Positions 53,236 through 62,635 of a stretch of DNA of 64,000 nt are shown piece by piece. The DNA lies in NCBI RefSeq assembly GCF_025244665.1, contig NZ_CP104205.1, positions 2,911,001-2,975,000 on the forward strand, in the 5' to 3' direction. The translations under genes were made by a program, and so were the position numbers. The DNA is from Maribacter litopenaei. Lineage in GTDB: Bacteria > Bacteroidota > Bacteroidia > Flavobacteriales > Flavobacteriaceae. Position 1 is the first letter of the stretch. Each line of letters begins with the position of its first letter. The notes below the pieces were generated by a model. That model worked only from the letters and a program-made list of their open reading frames with translations. It was not told where the DNA came from and ran no database searches.

Positions 53236-54642
53236 TTAGAACAAGGGACTAAAGATTTTTCCTATTCCTTCCTTTAGTTTCTTGATATAAGAACGTTCCT
53301 TGTATTCACCATAGGATAGCATTTTACTGGTACTGGAATCCTTTAAAAAATCCTTCTTCAATAACTCGGCGAACTCTTTTTCATATACAATGGCGTTTAC
53401 CTCATAGTTTTGCTCAAAACTTCGATCATCCAAGTTGGCCGTACCAATGGAAGATATGGCATCGTCACTTACGATGATTTTGCTATGAAGGAATCCATCG
53501 GGAAATAAATAAATTTTTATGCCCGATTTTAAGAACGACTCAAAATAGGAATGTACGGCCCAACTCACTAATCGGTTATCGGCATTTTCAGAAACCATAA
53601 GTCGCACGTCCACACCACTTAGCGCCGCTGTTTGCAGGGCTTTTATGAGAGCCTGGGTTGGAATTATATAAGGATTAGTAATATACACATATTTTTTGGC
53701 CGTATTTACGATGGAAAAATAGGTCTGTTCCAAGGCGGGAAAATCATCATCCGATTCCCCGGAAACAATTTGAACCAAAGAATCGTTTTTTATTTTGGAA
53801 ATGCCAATAGGATTTTCAAGAGGTTCCAATAAATCTTGGCAAACCAAATACCAATCCATCATAAAAACCTGGTTCAAATGATTGGCGGCAGGCCCTACCA
53901 CCTTCACATGCATATCATGCCATTTACCCAAAGCCGGATCTCCCTTTAAATATTTATCAGATATATTGATTCCTCCAGTAAAGGCCGTTCGGCCGTCTAC
54001 CACAATAATTTTTCTGTGGTTTCGATAGTTGAGGGAAGAGAAAAAACGTCCAAATTTAAAAGGTAGAAAGGGATACACCTCCACACCCATTTCCATCAAT
54101 TTCTTTAGATATGCCTTACTAAGTGAAAAACTACCAATACCATCATAGATCAATCTTATTTTTACCCCCAAGTCCAATTTTCTCTTAAAAAGCAGAAGTA
54201 ATCTATCTGCCAATTCCCCTTCCTCAAATATGTAGTATTGAATGTGGATTTCCTTTTGGGCTTCTTCCAACGCTTTAAAAATGGCATCAAAAGTAGATTT
54301 ACCATCTTTCAACAATTGCAAATCGTTATTACCTACTGGAGGAAAGTGAGAGTTATTGTAAAATAAGGTCATTAACTTTCGATATTTTCCTTCAAAAGCA
54401 TTTATCTGATCACCATTGGGTTTAGGTAGTTTGGCGAAAAGATTCCTTTTTAGCTGTACCAGCTTATTTTTTCTTCTGTTCCTTCCTAACAGTAAATAAA
54501 GGATAATACCACCAACGGGAATTGCGAAAATGGCCAGTAGCCAAGCTAAACTTTTGGAGGGTCTTGCTCCATGAAGAACAATGGCAATAACAATGGACAC
54601 CGTAATCAAAATATAAATACCAAGAAGGATGGATGTCCACAT
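53236..54642 (-). CDS. cls: cardiolipin synthase
   Basis: 468-residue PLD-family enzyme. Two N-terminal membrane helices, then two HKD motifs: NHRKIIVVDGRTAFTGGIN and HSKIIVSDDAISSIGTANL. Makes cardiolipin from phosphatidylglycerol. Intact. Its start is 71 bp from the box at 54713 with TATTTTCC 29.5 bp from the centre. Confidence 0.95.
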   Translation of the reverse strand: MWTSILLGIYILITVSIVIAIVLHGARPSKSLAWLLAIFAIPVGGIILYLLLGRNRRKNKLVQLKRNLFAKLPKPNGDQINAFEGKYRKLMTLFYNNSHFPPVGNNDLQLLKDGKSTFDAIFKALEEAQKEIHIQYYIFEEGELADRLLLLFKRKLDLGVKIRLIYDGIGSFSLSKAYLKKLMEMGVEVYPFLPFKFGRFFSSLNYRNHRKIIVVDGRTAFTGGINISDKYLKGDPALGKWHDMHVKVVGPAANHLNQVFMMDWYLVCQDLLEPLENPIGISKIKNDSLVQIVSGESDDDFPALEQTYFSIVNTAKKYVYITNPYIIPTQALIKALQTAALSGVDVRLMVSENADNRLVSWAVHSYFESFLKSGIKIYLFPDGFLHSKIIVSDDAISSIGTANLDDRSFEQNYEVNAIVYEKEFAELLKKDFLKDSSTSKMLSYGEYKERSYIKKLKEGIGKIFSPLF

Positions 54643-54681
54643 TACCTATCAAATTTTGTGTATCTAAGTATGCACAATAAA

Positions 54682-54724
54682 GGAAAATAAGTCAAATATA
54701 TCTCAGAATAAATGACATTAGTCA
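54682..54724 (-). promoter_or_regulatory. promoter with Crp/Fnr-type box for cls
   Basis: Box TGACATTAGTCA at 54713-54724; on the minus strand TATTTTCC (TAnnTT) begins at 54689, 29.5 bp from the box centre. Confidence 0.5.
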
Positions 54725-54796
54725 CCTAATTTAAGACAAAAGCTTAAGTAAGCTGGAAGAGACAATAAGAGTGAATAATCCAAGGTATAAAAGAAA

Positions 54797-54830
54797 GCCC
54801 TTGGGATTTTACCCAAGGGCTCTTTTTATT
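54797..54830. terminator. rho-independent terminator
   Basis: Perfect 10-bp stem AGCCCTTGGG/CCCAAGGGCT with a 6-base loop, T-run on the + strand and a weaker one on the minus strand. It probably ends csbD on the minus strand. Confidence 0.8.
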
Positions 54831-54847
54831 TAATAACAGAAAGGCGA

Positions 54848-55033
54848 TTACCAAGTTTCTATTTCCTTTCTAATTTCCTCTTTCCGTTTTCCTGTTTTTT
54901 CTTGAAGTCTACCTAACATTTCGTCAAATTTTCCTTCAGCAAAAGTGGTATCATCATCGGTAACATTGCCATATTTTTGTTTGAACTCGCCTTTTACTTG
55001 TTTCCACTTTCCTTCTAATTGTTCTTTATTCAT
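54848..55033 (-). CDS. CsbD family stress protein
   Basis: A 61-residue hydrophilic protein: NKEQLEGKWKQVKGEFKQKYG, then FDEMLGRLQEKTGKRKEEI. Typical CsbD length and pattern; induced by stress in other bacteria. Start MNKEQL at 55033. Confidence 0.88.
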   Translation of the reverse strand: MNKEQLEGKWKQVKGEFKQKYGNVTDDDTTFAEGKFDEMLGRLQEKTGKRKEEIRKEIETW

Positions 55034-55384
55034 GATATTTAATTTTAATGATTCAACTATCATTAATGTACTTATAAAAAGGAATATGGAATAACTTGAT
55101 TGATGACTTTATTGATTCGTTTCAACAACTACCTATAATTAGTTAAAGACACATAAGTTGAACCTAAATTTCTAAGAAATAAAACCCAATAAAATCATAA
55201 TTTTTTTGAGTTCTTTAACAACGTAATTATCTAAAATTCAACTAATTGGTTATAGAATCAATATTGTCATTGATAACGGCAGCGATAGTGCTTTTTAGCT
55301 CTTATTTTTGGATTGGAACAATAAAAGGACTCCCAAGAATATTCCTTTTTGTTCCTACTATTTGTATAATTAAAAACACATATT
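55034..55384. other. intergenic region, 351 bp
   Basis: AT-rich gap between divergent csbD and the SYLF gene. A short inverted repeat ATCAAT-N6-ATTGAT is at 55257-55274. No RNA gene or repeat seen. Confidence 0.4.
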
Positions 55385-55918
55385 ATGAAACTTAAAACAA
55401 TTATCGCTACCGTGTTATTTGTAGCATCTGCAAACATATTTGCACAAAACGACAAGGATAAAAAAGTGATGGCCGACGCTGAAAAGGCCAAAATGGAACT
55501 TAAGGAAATGGACGGAATGGATAGGTTTTTCAACAATTCTTCCGGCTATGTAATTTTCCCAAATGTGGGCAAAGGTGGATTGATTGTAGGAGGAGCTTCC
55601 GGAAACGGTGTCCTTTATGAAAACGGCATGGCAAAAGGGATGGCCAGTCTAAAAAAAGTGGACATAGGTTTGCAAGCTGGTGGACAGGCTCTCACAGAAA
55701 TTATCTTTTTTGAGACCCAAGAGGCCCTAAATGATTTTAAGGACGGTAATTATGAACTATCTGCCAATGCCACAGCAATAGCCATAGATAAAGGTATTGC
55801 GGCAAACGCTAATTACAAAGATGGTGTTGCAGTATTTACCAAGCCCAAAAAAGGGTTAATGGCAGACTTATCTATTGGTGGTCAAAAGTTTGAATATGAT
55901 GAAATGGACGATAAATAG
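55385..55918 (+). CDS. exported SYLF (YSC84-like) lipid-binding protein
   Basis: A 177-residue protein: signal peptide (ASANIFAQ), then the SYLF domain (FNNSSGYVIFPNVGKGGLIV...GGQALTEIIFFETQEAL). Intact, with its own terminator 20 bp downstream. Members bind lipids in the periplasm or outer membrane. Confidence 0.88.
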   Translation: MKLKTIIATVLFVASANIFAQNDKDKKVMADAEKAKMELKEMDGMDRFFNNSSGYVIFPNVGKGGLIVGGASGNGVLYENGMAKGMASLKKVDIGLQAGGQALTEIIFFETQEALNDFKDGNYELSANATAIAIDKGIAANANYKDGVAVFTKPKKGLMADLSIGGQKFEYDEMDDK

Positions 55919-55937
55919 ATTGTGGCTACGTGTAAAC

Positions 55938-55966
55938 AAAAGCCGGGAGATTTCCCGGCTTTTTTA
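55938..55966 (+). terminator. rho-independent terminator
   Basis: 11-bp stem AAAAGCCGGGA/TCCCGGCTTTT with a GATT loop, then a T-run. Confidence 0.85.
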
Positions 55967-56014
55967 TGTTCGCAATCCTGCGAAAAATATCTTAGCATGA
56001 AATGGTATCCTGAA

Positions 56015-56152
56015 TTAGAAATAATTAAGAACATAGCCAAAAATCCAATAAAGAATCAAGAAGACAAATATGGTTCCTATACAACCACATTTTCCACCAC
56101 CAATTTTTCTAGCACCATACCAAGCACCGATTATCTGAATAAGTTTTTTCAT
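56015..56152 (-). CDS. small membrane protein (45 aa)
   Basis: MKKLIQIIGAWYGARKIGG followed by KCGCIGTIFVFLILYWIFGY, one membrane helix after a Gly/Cys-rich patch. No family recognised, but sequence composition is coding-like. Confidence 0.5.
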   Translation of the reverse strand: MKKLIQIIGAWYGARKIGGGKCGCIGTIFVFLILYWIFGYVLNYF

Positions 56153-56221
56153 ATTTTAAGGGAGATAGCGTTCAACAAAATAATTATAAATTCCACCTGA
56201 AATGTAATGGTTTTTTATCTT

Positions 56222-56665
56222 CTATCCGAAGGACAGCTTATTTTCCACTTTCAATAAATTATTGACCTGAGCCCACAGCGTTAATTTGGAAGATCCTGGT
56301 GATTTTACAATATCCGCCCCATGAAAAATTTGATGGAATAGCATTCGTTTATGCCGTACCTGATCGGATACATCCTTGAAATTATTATTAACCGTAGAAA
56401 ATTTAGAGAATAAGGGAAAGTTATTTTCCTCTAGGTTCAATAACACAATTTCCTGGTGCCGTCTATCCTTACTTATTCTTCCAAATAATTTGCGAACGAG
56501 TTTTTCGTCACCTTCAAGCAAATGGATAAAACTTTCATTGTGGTAGATTAAACAGCCAGTGATGGCATTTTGAGCATTATAATGGCTTGCTTTTTGCATC
56601 ATTTGCTGAATTTCTTCATCAAGCAATCCATCTGCCGCTTTTGACCGATAAATTATTGAAAACAT
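56222..56665 (-). CDS. BLUF-like domain protein lacking the switch Gln
   Basis: A 147-residue protein: FSIIYRS with the flavin-side Tyr, HYNAQNAITGCLIYHNES with the Asn, then FIHLLEG. The photocycle Gln seen in BLUF domains (FxQxLEG) is replaced by His. Otherwise similar in length and layout to the BLUF protein at 37406. It may bind flavin but not run the usual photocycle. Confidence 0.78.
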   Translation of the reverse strand: MFSIIYRSKAADGLLDEEIQQMMQKASHYNAQNAITGCLIYHNESFIHLLEGDEKLVRKLFGRISKDRRHQEIVLLNLEENNFPLFSKFSTVNNNFKDVSDQVRHKRMLFHQIFHGADIVKSPGSSKLTLWAQVNNLLKVENKLSFG

Positions 56666-56875
56666 AGGAAATTAATCTTTCCAACTAAAATTATAGGTTA
56701 CGAAGACCATAGATTAATCCAAAAAAGAAATATTTTAATAATATCGGCGGCACAAACTATAGGCTATCAAATACTTATTGTTTTTTACTTGGAGGTTTTC
56801 AAAACAAAAAATTTGTTAAAAGAGTTAATTTTTTTAACGGTTTGAAAATACATTTGCCCAACAAGCAAATCGAAA

Positions 56876-57019
56876 ATGCAAAAGGAAAAACTAAGTTATA
56901 GGATAACTTCAAAGGAGAAACCTAATTCTCCCCTGATCCTGACCATTAAATTTTCTATAGTGGTTGCCGCAATTGGCATTGTATTGTGCATAATTCTATT
57001 GTCCAAAAATGGATTTTAA
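56876..57019 (+). CDS. small membrane protein (47 aa)
   Basis: A charged N-terminus (QKEKLSYRITSKEKPNS) and one membrane helix (IKFSIVVAAIGIVLCIILL). It ends 2 bp before the convergent PepSY-like gene. No family recognised. Confidence 0.5.
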   Translation: MQKEKLSYRITSKEKPNSPLILTIKFSIVVAAIGIVLCIILLSKNGF

Positions 57020-57021
57020 GA

Positions 57022-57450
57022 TCAATTGATAATTTTCCCGTCCTTATTAAATTCCACGTCTTTCTTTTTACCATCAATCTTAAATTCCACATCATAGAAC
57101 AAACCTTTCTGGTTATGGTCAACTTTTTCAATTTCCACAATTGCATCTTCGTCAAAGTTTGATTTGATGACCTCGATAATGGGTTTGGGAAGATCTTTCT
57201 TCTTAATACTACTTTCAGTTTCTATCCATGATCCGTTAGGAGAAAAATCTGCCCTATAGTGTTCCCCATCTTTTTTGAAGTGTGATTCAAAATTTCCATT
57301 CTTGTCCCTACGCCAATCTGGGTCATTTTCTCCTGGATATTTTGCCTTAAAAGAAGCTTTAACTTCATCAGGAACCTGACTTTTGGCTTCATTAGAACAG
57401 CCCGTAAAGAGTATCAATGAGGCGCTAAAGAGCATCTTATATAATTTCAT
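57022..57450 (-). CDS. PepSY-like periplasmic lipoprotein
   Basis: 142 residues from the start at 57450: lipobox LFTGCS, then two repeated units with PDEVKASFKAKYPGENDPDW and KPIIEVIKSNFDEDAIVEIE, as in PepSY-like putative beta-lactamase-inhibitor domains. Function unknown. It starts 8 bp after the HD/PycTM gene's true end. Confidence 0.75.
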   Translation of the reverse strand: MKLYKMLFSASLILFTGCSNEAKSQVPDEVKASFKAKYPGENDPDWRRDKNGNFESHFKKDGEHYRADFSPNGSWIETESSIKKKDLPKPIIEVIKSNFDEDAIVEIEKVDHNQKGLFYDVEFKIDGKKKDVEFNKDGKIIN

Positions 57451-57457
57451 ACCGCTA

Positions 57458-58669
57458 TTATTTTTGCATTTGTGGCAATTCCAAAACCTGTTCAGGTCCA
57501 TAAAACTTTAATGCAATAGCGAATACGATAACAGATAAAATCATTCCAATCATAAATACGGTATAGATTCATCGTAATAGCCTGTATTTTCTTTCCAAAA
57601 CAATACCCAAATAGTAAAGGTCCTTGGTCAAGGAAGAATAGATATATTCTTGATCTTTGATTACTTCACTTATGGCCCATTGATATTTCTCCAGCTTCAT
57701 TTTGTGGAAGTTACCAAAAAACAGAAGATTTACTTTTTTGGTTTTCACATCCTCGTCCGTGAATTCCCCACTGGTTACATTGGGTTTGGTAGCCAAAATG
57801 GACATAATCATGGAAATGATACTGAAAAAAATGAAGATAAAGGTTGGATAGAAAAGATAGTCGTTGGTAGGGTTGTCCAATTTCGGAATCAAATTGGCCA
57901 AGGATAATGAAATGATAATGGCATTGACGGATAATAAAATATTCGCCTTTGTATCCGCAATATCGCTTAGCTTAATATGATTTCTAAGGGTAACCCTATA
58001 AAGTGTCTGCACCCCTCTATCCGGTATCTGACCTTTGAACTTGGCTTTTAGACTTTCCTTCTTCACCAGTTTTTTACTTTTGTTCTTGGCCTTTACAAGT
58101 CTCTTGATGTTCTTATCCTTTTTTTCTTGCCAATTTTTCCTTGCATGTTCTGTGTAATACCGGTGTTTGACCCTTAAGAGGTGTATGTTCTCCTCACGCC
58201 AGTCATCCACTGTATACTCCTTTAGTTTCAAAAGCTTCAACTCTTCGCGCAGCAACTCAGAGGTCTGTAAAAAGCTCTTTTTGGCAAAATGGGAAGAATC
58301 GGCGTCCCTCATGATTTCCTCCAAATCGTTCTTGGGCTCATAGTTCATTTTTGTGGCCAAAATCAATCGGCAAACCTCATCTATAAATTCTTTCTTGCAA
58401 CCTTCCTTTTCTAAAAATTCACGCGCCATTTTACAGCTCTCTTCTTCATGGGCATCATGAGAATTTAGATATCCAAGATCATGAAACCATGTGGCCACCA
58501 TTAATTTCTCCTGATCTTTTTCTTCGACCTCTTCACCTTCTATGAGTTCCTTGGCACTTTTGACCACCCTTTCGGTGTGTCTTAGGTTGTGATATAAATA
58601 GTTAGCATCAATTTCCTTACCCAACTTTTGGGTCACGAAACTTTCAGCTTTCGATACAATCGTGTCCAT
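57458..58669 (-). CDS. HD-domain phosphohydrolase fused to a PycTM-like membrane domain
   Basis: N-terminal HD domain with YHNLRHTERVVKSAK and FHDLGYLNSHDAHEEES (metal ligands H..HD..D), a charged linker, then a PycTM-like part (LSDIADTKANILLSVNAI with membrane helices). As printed a TGA at 57569 ends it after KYRLLR; the same frame continues IYTVFMIGMILSVIVFAIAL to TAA at 57458, adding a third helix (403 aa). The TGA is where Trp is expected. HD enzymes of this type cleave nucleotides; the PycTM-like part is a pore or cyclic-nucleotide effector domain in Pycsar systems. Confidence 0.78.
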
Positions 58670-58691
58670 ATGAAAATTAATTTCTGATTCT

Positions 58692-61600
58692 TTAAAATGG
58701 GGCTATGAATCCAACTTGGATCATGTTTCCCTCATTCGAGTTAAAATACCCTATATTAAAAGTTAATGCTTTTAAACTACTGATCCACAAACCGCCACCT
58801 TGGGAAGTATGCCAAGTATCCGAGCTTTCGTTAGAGCTCCATACCCTTCCGTAATCGAACCCTCCAAACATACCTATGGTTACTGGTGAAACGGCTGTTA
58901 TATAGCGTTTAATTCTCCATTTTAAGTCGGAACTGTGATAAAAAGCAGACCGCCCCGTAAATCGTTCATCCCTAAAGCCCCTAAGACCATTATCGCCCCC
59001 AATGGAAGGTGTGTGGTAAAAGAAAATATCATTGGATTTGGAAACCGTACTGTATTCGGCAGTACTACCCAATACTAAAGCGCCAGATGATATTAATTTA
59101 TGATTAAAACCAAGTTTTAAGGAACCATAGGCAAAATTGTTATCCTTTAAAGTAAAATTGGCCTTATATCCCATACGTAGGCCTATGTAAATGGATTTTG
59201 TGGGAAAATCGTCGGCATCCTCATTATCATAATATCCAGATATTTCCGCACCTCCATAACTTTGGTTTTCAAACAAATCTGGACTCAAATTGCCAGGGTT
59301 AAATAGTCTCTGGTCATTTTCATTCACTTTAAAAGATTCAAAAAGGCCCCTTATTTTTAAGGTATAATACGAAATTCCGGCACTTGCCTTCAACTGCTTT
59401 AATCGTGCCCGGTAGTAATCCCTTCCCAAATTATCCTCGTTATTGAATGTATCATTACCAGTTCCAAAATAGTTTCCGGCATATCTGTCACTGGTATAAA
59501 AACCATCCATTATAAAATTCCACTTCGGAAAAATATTTCCAAATTCACCGGAATATTGAAGCTCCGTAGCTTGGAAATTAAAATAATATTTGGCTCTCAA
59601 GGTATGCCTTTGTTTAAAATCGTTTCCATTTAAACCATTCACCGTGTAGGTATTCGAGACTCCTAGAAATACCCCGTCGTCCGTTCGGAATCCAATATTG
59701 GGCATTATAACATTGGTATTGGGCTTAAAATAACGCCAATGATAGTTATTTGTAGTGTAAATATCACTCAATTGGGTTTTTGGTTCTTCTTCCTCAAAAG
59801 TTATTTTCTCATGTTCCCAGTCGTAGATTTTTAGTCTTTTCTTGTTTTCTATATCATAAATATCCTCTCCATATCCGCCTATGATCTTTATTTTTATACT
59901 TGTATTTGCATCCCCCTTCACCTTGAAAACATCGTCATCCCCAAGACCATATAACCTGATTTCCTTAGTCTCGTTTTCATCAAAGGTTCGCTGAAAGAAA
60001 ACCTCGTTTTTTTCATCCGTCAAAAGCCTTTTCAGTGTCACGGACAACTTTCCTTCCGGCAACTTTTCCACTTCAAAGAGGTCGTCCTTTTCCGTACCGG
60101 CTACGGCTACCACGGTATTTAAATATTCTGCATATTCCTTTGCTTTTTGCGGCAAGTTTTTCAGCCGTTCCTGCAAACTATTTTTAAGAAACTCCGAGGT
60201 GCCGTCCCTTACCTCGACCGGTAATTTTCTAAACGCTTCCTCGATAACCTGAGGCGTCATATTTTCTTGAATATAGGTAGCTTCCTCTACCCAGGCATCC
60301 ACTCCATATTGGGTCAATAATACCCTGTCTAATTTATTCCCTCCCATATTCTGCCATTTGGCATTATCAATTTCTCCATCAAAGGTTTGCCATCTCTTGG
60401 TTGTGGGAACAAAGAGTTTTACAAATTTGACGGCAAAACCATCAAACCGGGGAAAAACATTATCGCGGTCTCTAGGAACGGGCATGAATTCCGTCTCGCC
60501 ATCAGGAGTTTCATACTCTATCCAGCGCCATTGATCCTGGTGCCTGTCCCAGTCACCTATCAACATATCAAAAACCCGTGCACGGATAAAATTTTTCTCG
60601 GTCAATGGCAAAGGACTCGTCTCGCTTTATTCTTTCAAGCATATCGGTGGTACTTTCAAAATCCTTGACCGTACCAGTAACATTATCAATTGTTCTCCTA
60701 TACCCTTTATAGTTAAATTGCTCGTCGGAGGGGCGACGTTGGATAAAATAAAGTTCATCCCCAAAGTTTTCGTTATACTGCTCCAATTGAGTCTGCTTGG
60801 GCACATAATATAAATAGGTGTCCGAATGATTGATATCAACCGACTTGGCCAACGGATTCACCACCAATTGCATAAAGGGATGGGCCGTCGTAAAAAAATC
60901 GGATATTACCTCCTCTGTCCACGTATCCCTATAGTCATCTGAATTATATGAAATTCCAGGCAACTTGAATTTTAAAAATTTAAGGGCGCTTTTTCTCAAA
61001 GAGCGCATGGCGTATTGCTTGCCGTTATCATCCTCTAGGCGTAAGGAAAAGGATTGGTGTCCCCCACCTTCCTTTACTACATGAAGTCCGCCATAAAGCG
61101 TATCCAATTTTACCACTGGTGCCTCAACGGGCTTCCCGAAATAGGAACGGTATCTTTCTCCCCACAAAAATTTATAAAAACCACTTTTTTCATAATCCTT
61201 TGGATCATCAAGAATAGGTGCCGTATATGTCTTCCCTAAACTTTCATCAAAATTGCTGAACTGTTTCTCCCTTTCCTTAGGATTTAATACATCAAAGGTT
61301 TTGTCCTTCTCAAGAGAATCCTCAGTAATAAAGGTAACCTTGGAGCTACCGTCTTTGTAAAAATCCAATCGTGCAAACCCTCTTTCACCATAAGCATATT
61401 TACCCTTATACTTCATGAATCCGCCAATGGCGGTTATATGTTTTTCCTCAATTTTTGTAGGACTTTTGGATCCAAACGATCCACTTATTATTTGATGAAT
61501 TCCTCCCCGAGACAACAATTGAAGATTTTCCTCATGTCCAGAAACAAGGGTAATTCTATCATTGGCCTGTGCCAAGGCACTCACTGCAATTCGTAAATAA

Positions 61601-62430
61601 TTATATCTTCTAGAGTTCAAATGATCTGGATTGAAGGCTCCAAGATTCATAACTGCGTTGCGCAGTGTTCCCAAAACTGGCAATGGGGTAATGTGTGATT
61701 TAAAAGATTCCGTTCCACCATACGTACCATTACTCATAGCCGGATGGTGCATGGCAATTACAATATTCTTTCCCTGACCATCGTTGATGTAACCCTCCAA
61801 TTCCTCCATGAACCTTCTTCTAGTTACTATGTTGGGGCATTTCCTATTGATGTCCTTCAATCCGGATCAATTCGAAATGAACCATTTGGAGTCTATAAGA
61901 ATAAGGTCAAGGTCCTCGTTGATAACCTTATATTCCAAAGGACACCCATTTTCCGGAAATACTTCAATCCCATCCTTATCGATGTCCTTAAGGTAATCCT
62001 CAACTTTTTCCATTTTATCCAGGTCATAACTTTTCCATTCATTGTTTCCTGGAAGAAAAATGGTATTCCCCTTAAATTCCTTCACCAAATCCATTTGTTC
62101 CGTTACGAATGTACTGTCCTTAGTCCAAGAATCTGTTTTAGTAGAGATGTTGTCACCTGTAAAAATTACAGTACTATTCTTTCCGCTTTTATTTATTTCG
62201 GATATAAAGCGTTCCAATAATTTTTTGTTCGAATTATCCACAGCATTACCGTAGCCTCCAGCCAAAAAAAATGTATAGCTAATTTCCTGGCTTGGATTTT
62301 TGGAAGCCAATGGAATTTCTTGATGCTCTTTGAAGGTAGCACAAGAATCCAATAATATTAGGAAGAACATTCCTAAGAGACCTATAAATAAATGAATGAA
62401 TTTTGTGCTTAAATTGTGAGGTTTTGTCAT
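58692..62430 (-). CDS. giant metallophosphoesterase fused to an outer-membrane beta-barrel
   Basis: A 1245-aa protein after repair. Lipobox LLDSCATF, then a calcineurin-like phosphoesterase (VIFTGDN, LPGNNEW, IAMHHPA, LVSGHEEN), a middle domain of about 400 residues, then a C-terminal beta-rich region with alternating aromatic strands ending MIQVGFIAPF, the terminal Phe expected of outer-membrane barrels. Breaks: in-frame TGA at 61867-61869 (Trp expected, ISNWSGLKDIN) and an extra base at 60596-60601 (TCTCGG). Probably exposes the phosphoesterase at the cell surface or in the periplasm. Confidence 0.8.
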
Positions 62431-62463
62431 ATACGTAATTAGGTTTACAATAGGCTAAAAATC

Positions 62464-62631
62464 CTAATCGAAGGCAATTCCACTGAGGACCACACCTATA
62501 ATCATAAGTATTAAGAAGCCAATGACAATGGCGGTTCCCAGCTTGGTTTTTGTATCCTTTTGAAAAATGTATCCACGTTTTTCCTTTTCAGGGTCTTTTA
62601 CAAACTCTGTTTTTTCTTCTCCTTGTTTCAT
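62464..62631 (-). CDS. small membrane protein (55 aa)
   Basis: Charged N-terminus (KQGEEKTEFVKDPEKEKRG) and one membrane helix (TAIVIGFLILMIIGVVLSG). It starts 4 bp after the aldehyde dehydrogenase stop, so it is in the same unit. No family recognised. Confidence 0.55.
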   Translation of the reverse strand: MKQGEEKTEFVKDPEKEKRGYIFQKDTKTKLGTAIVIGFLILMIIGVVLSGIAFD

Positions 62632-62635
62632 GTTT

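Noticed and set aside
55922-56200. 92-residue + strand frame after the SYLF gene
   Set aside because: It runs through a perfect terminator hairpin, and the opposite strand holds a better small gene (56015-56152).
57458-58669. Complete Pycsar defence operon
   Set aside because: No cyclase gene is adjacent; the cyclase at 15545 is over 40 kb away and flanked by unrelated genes.
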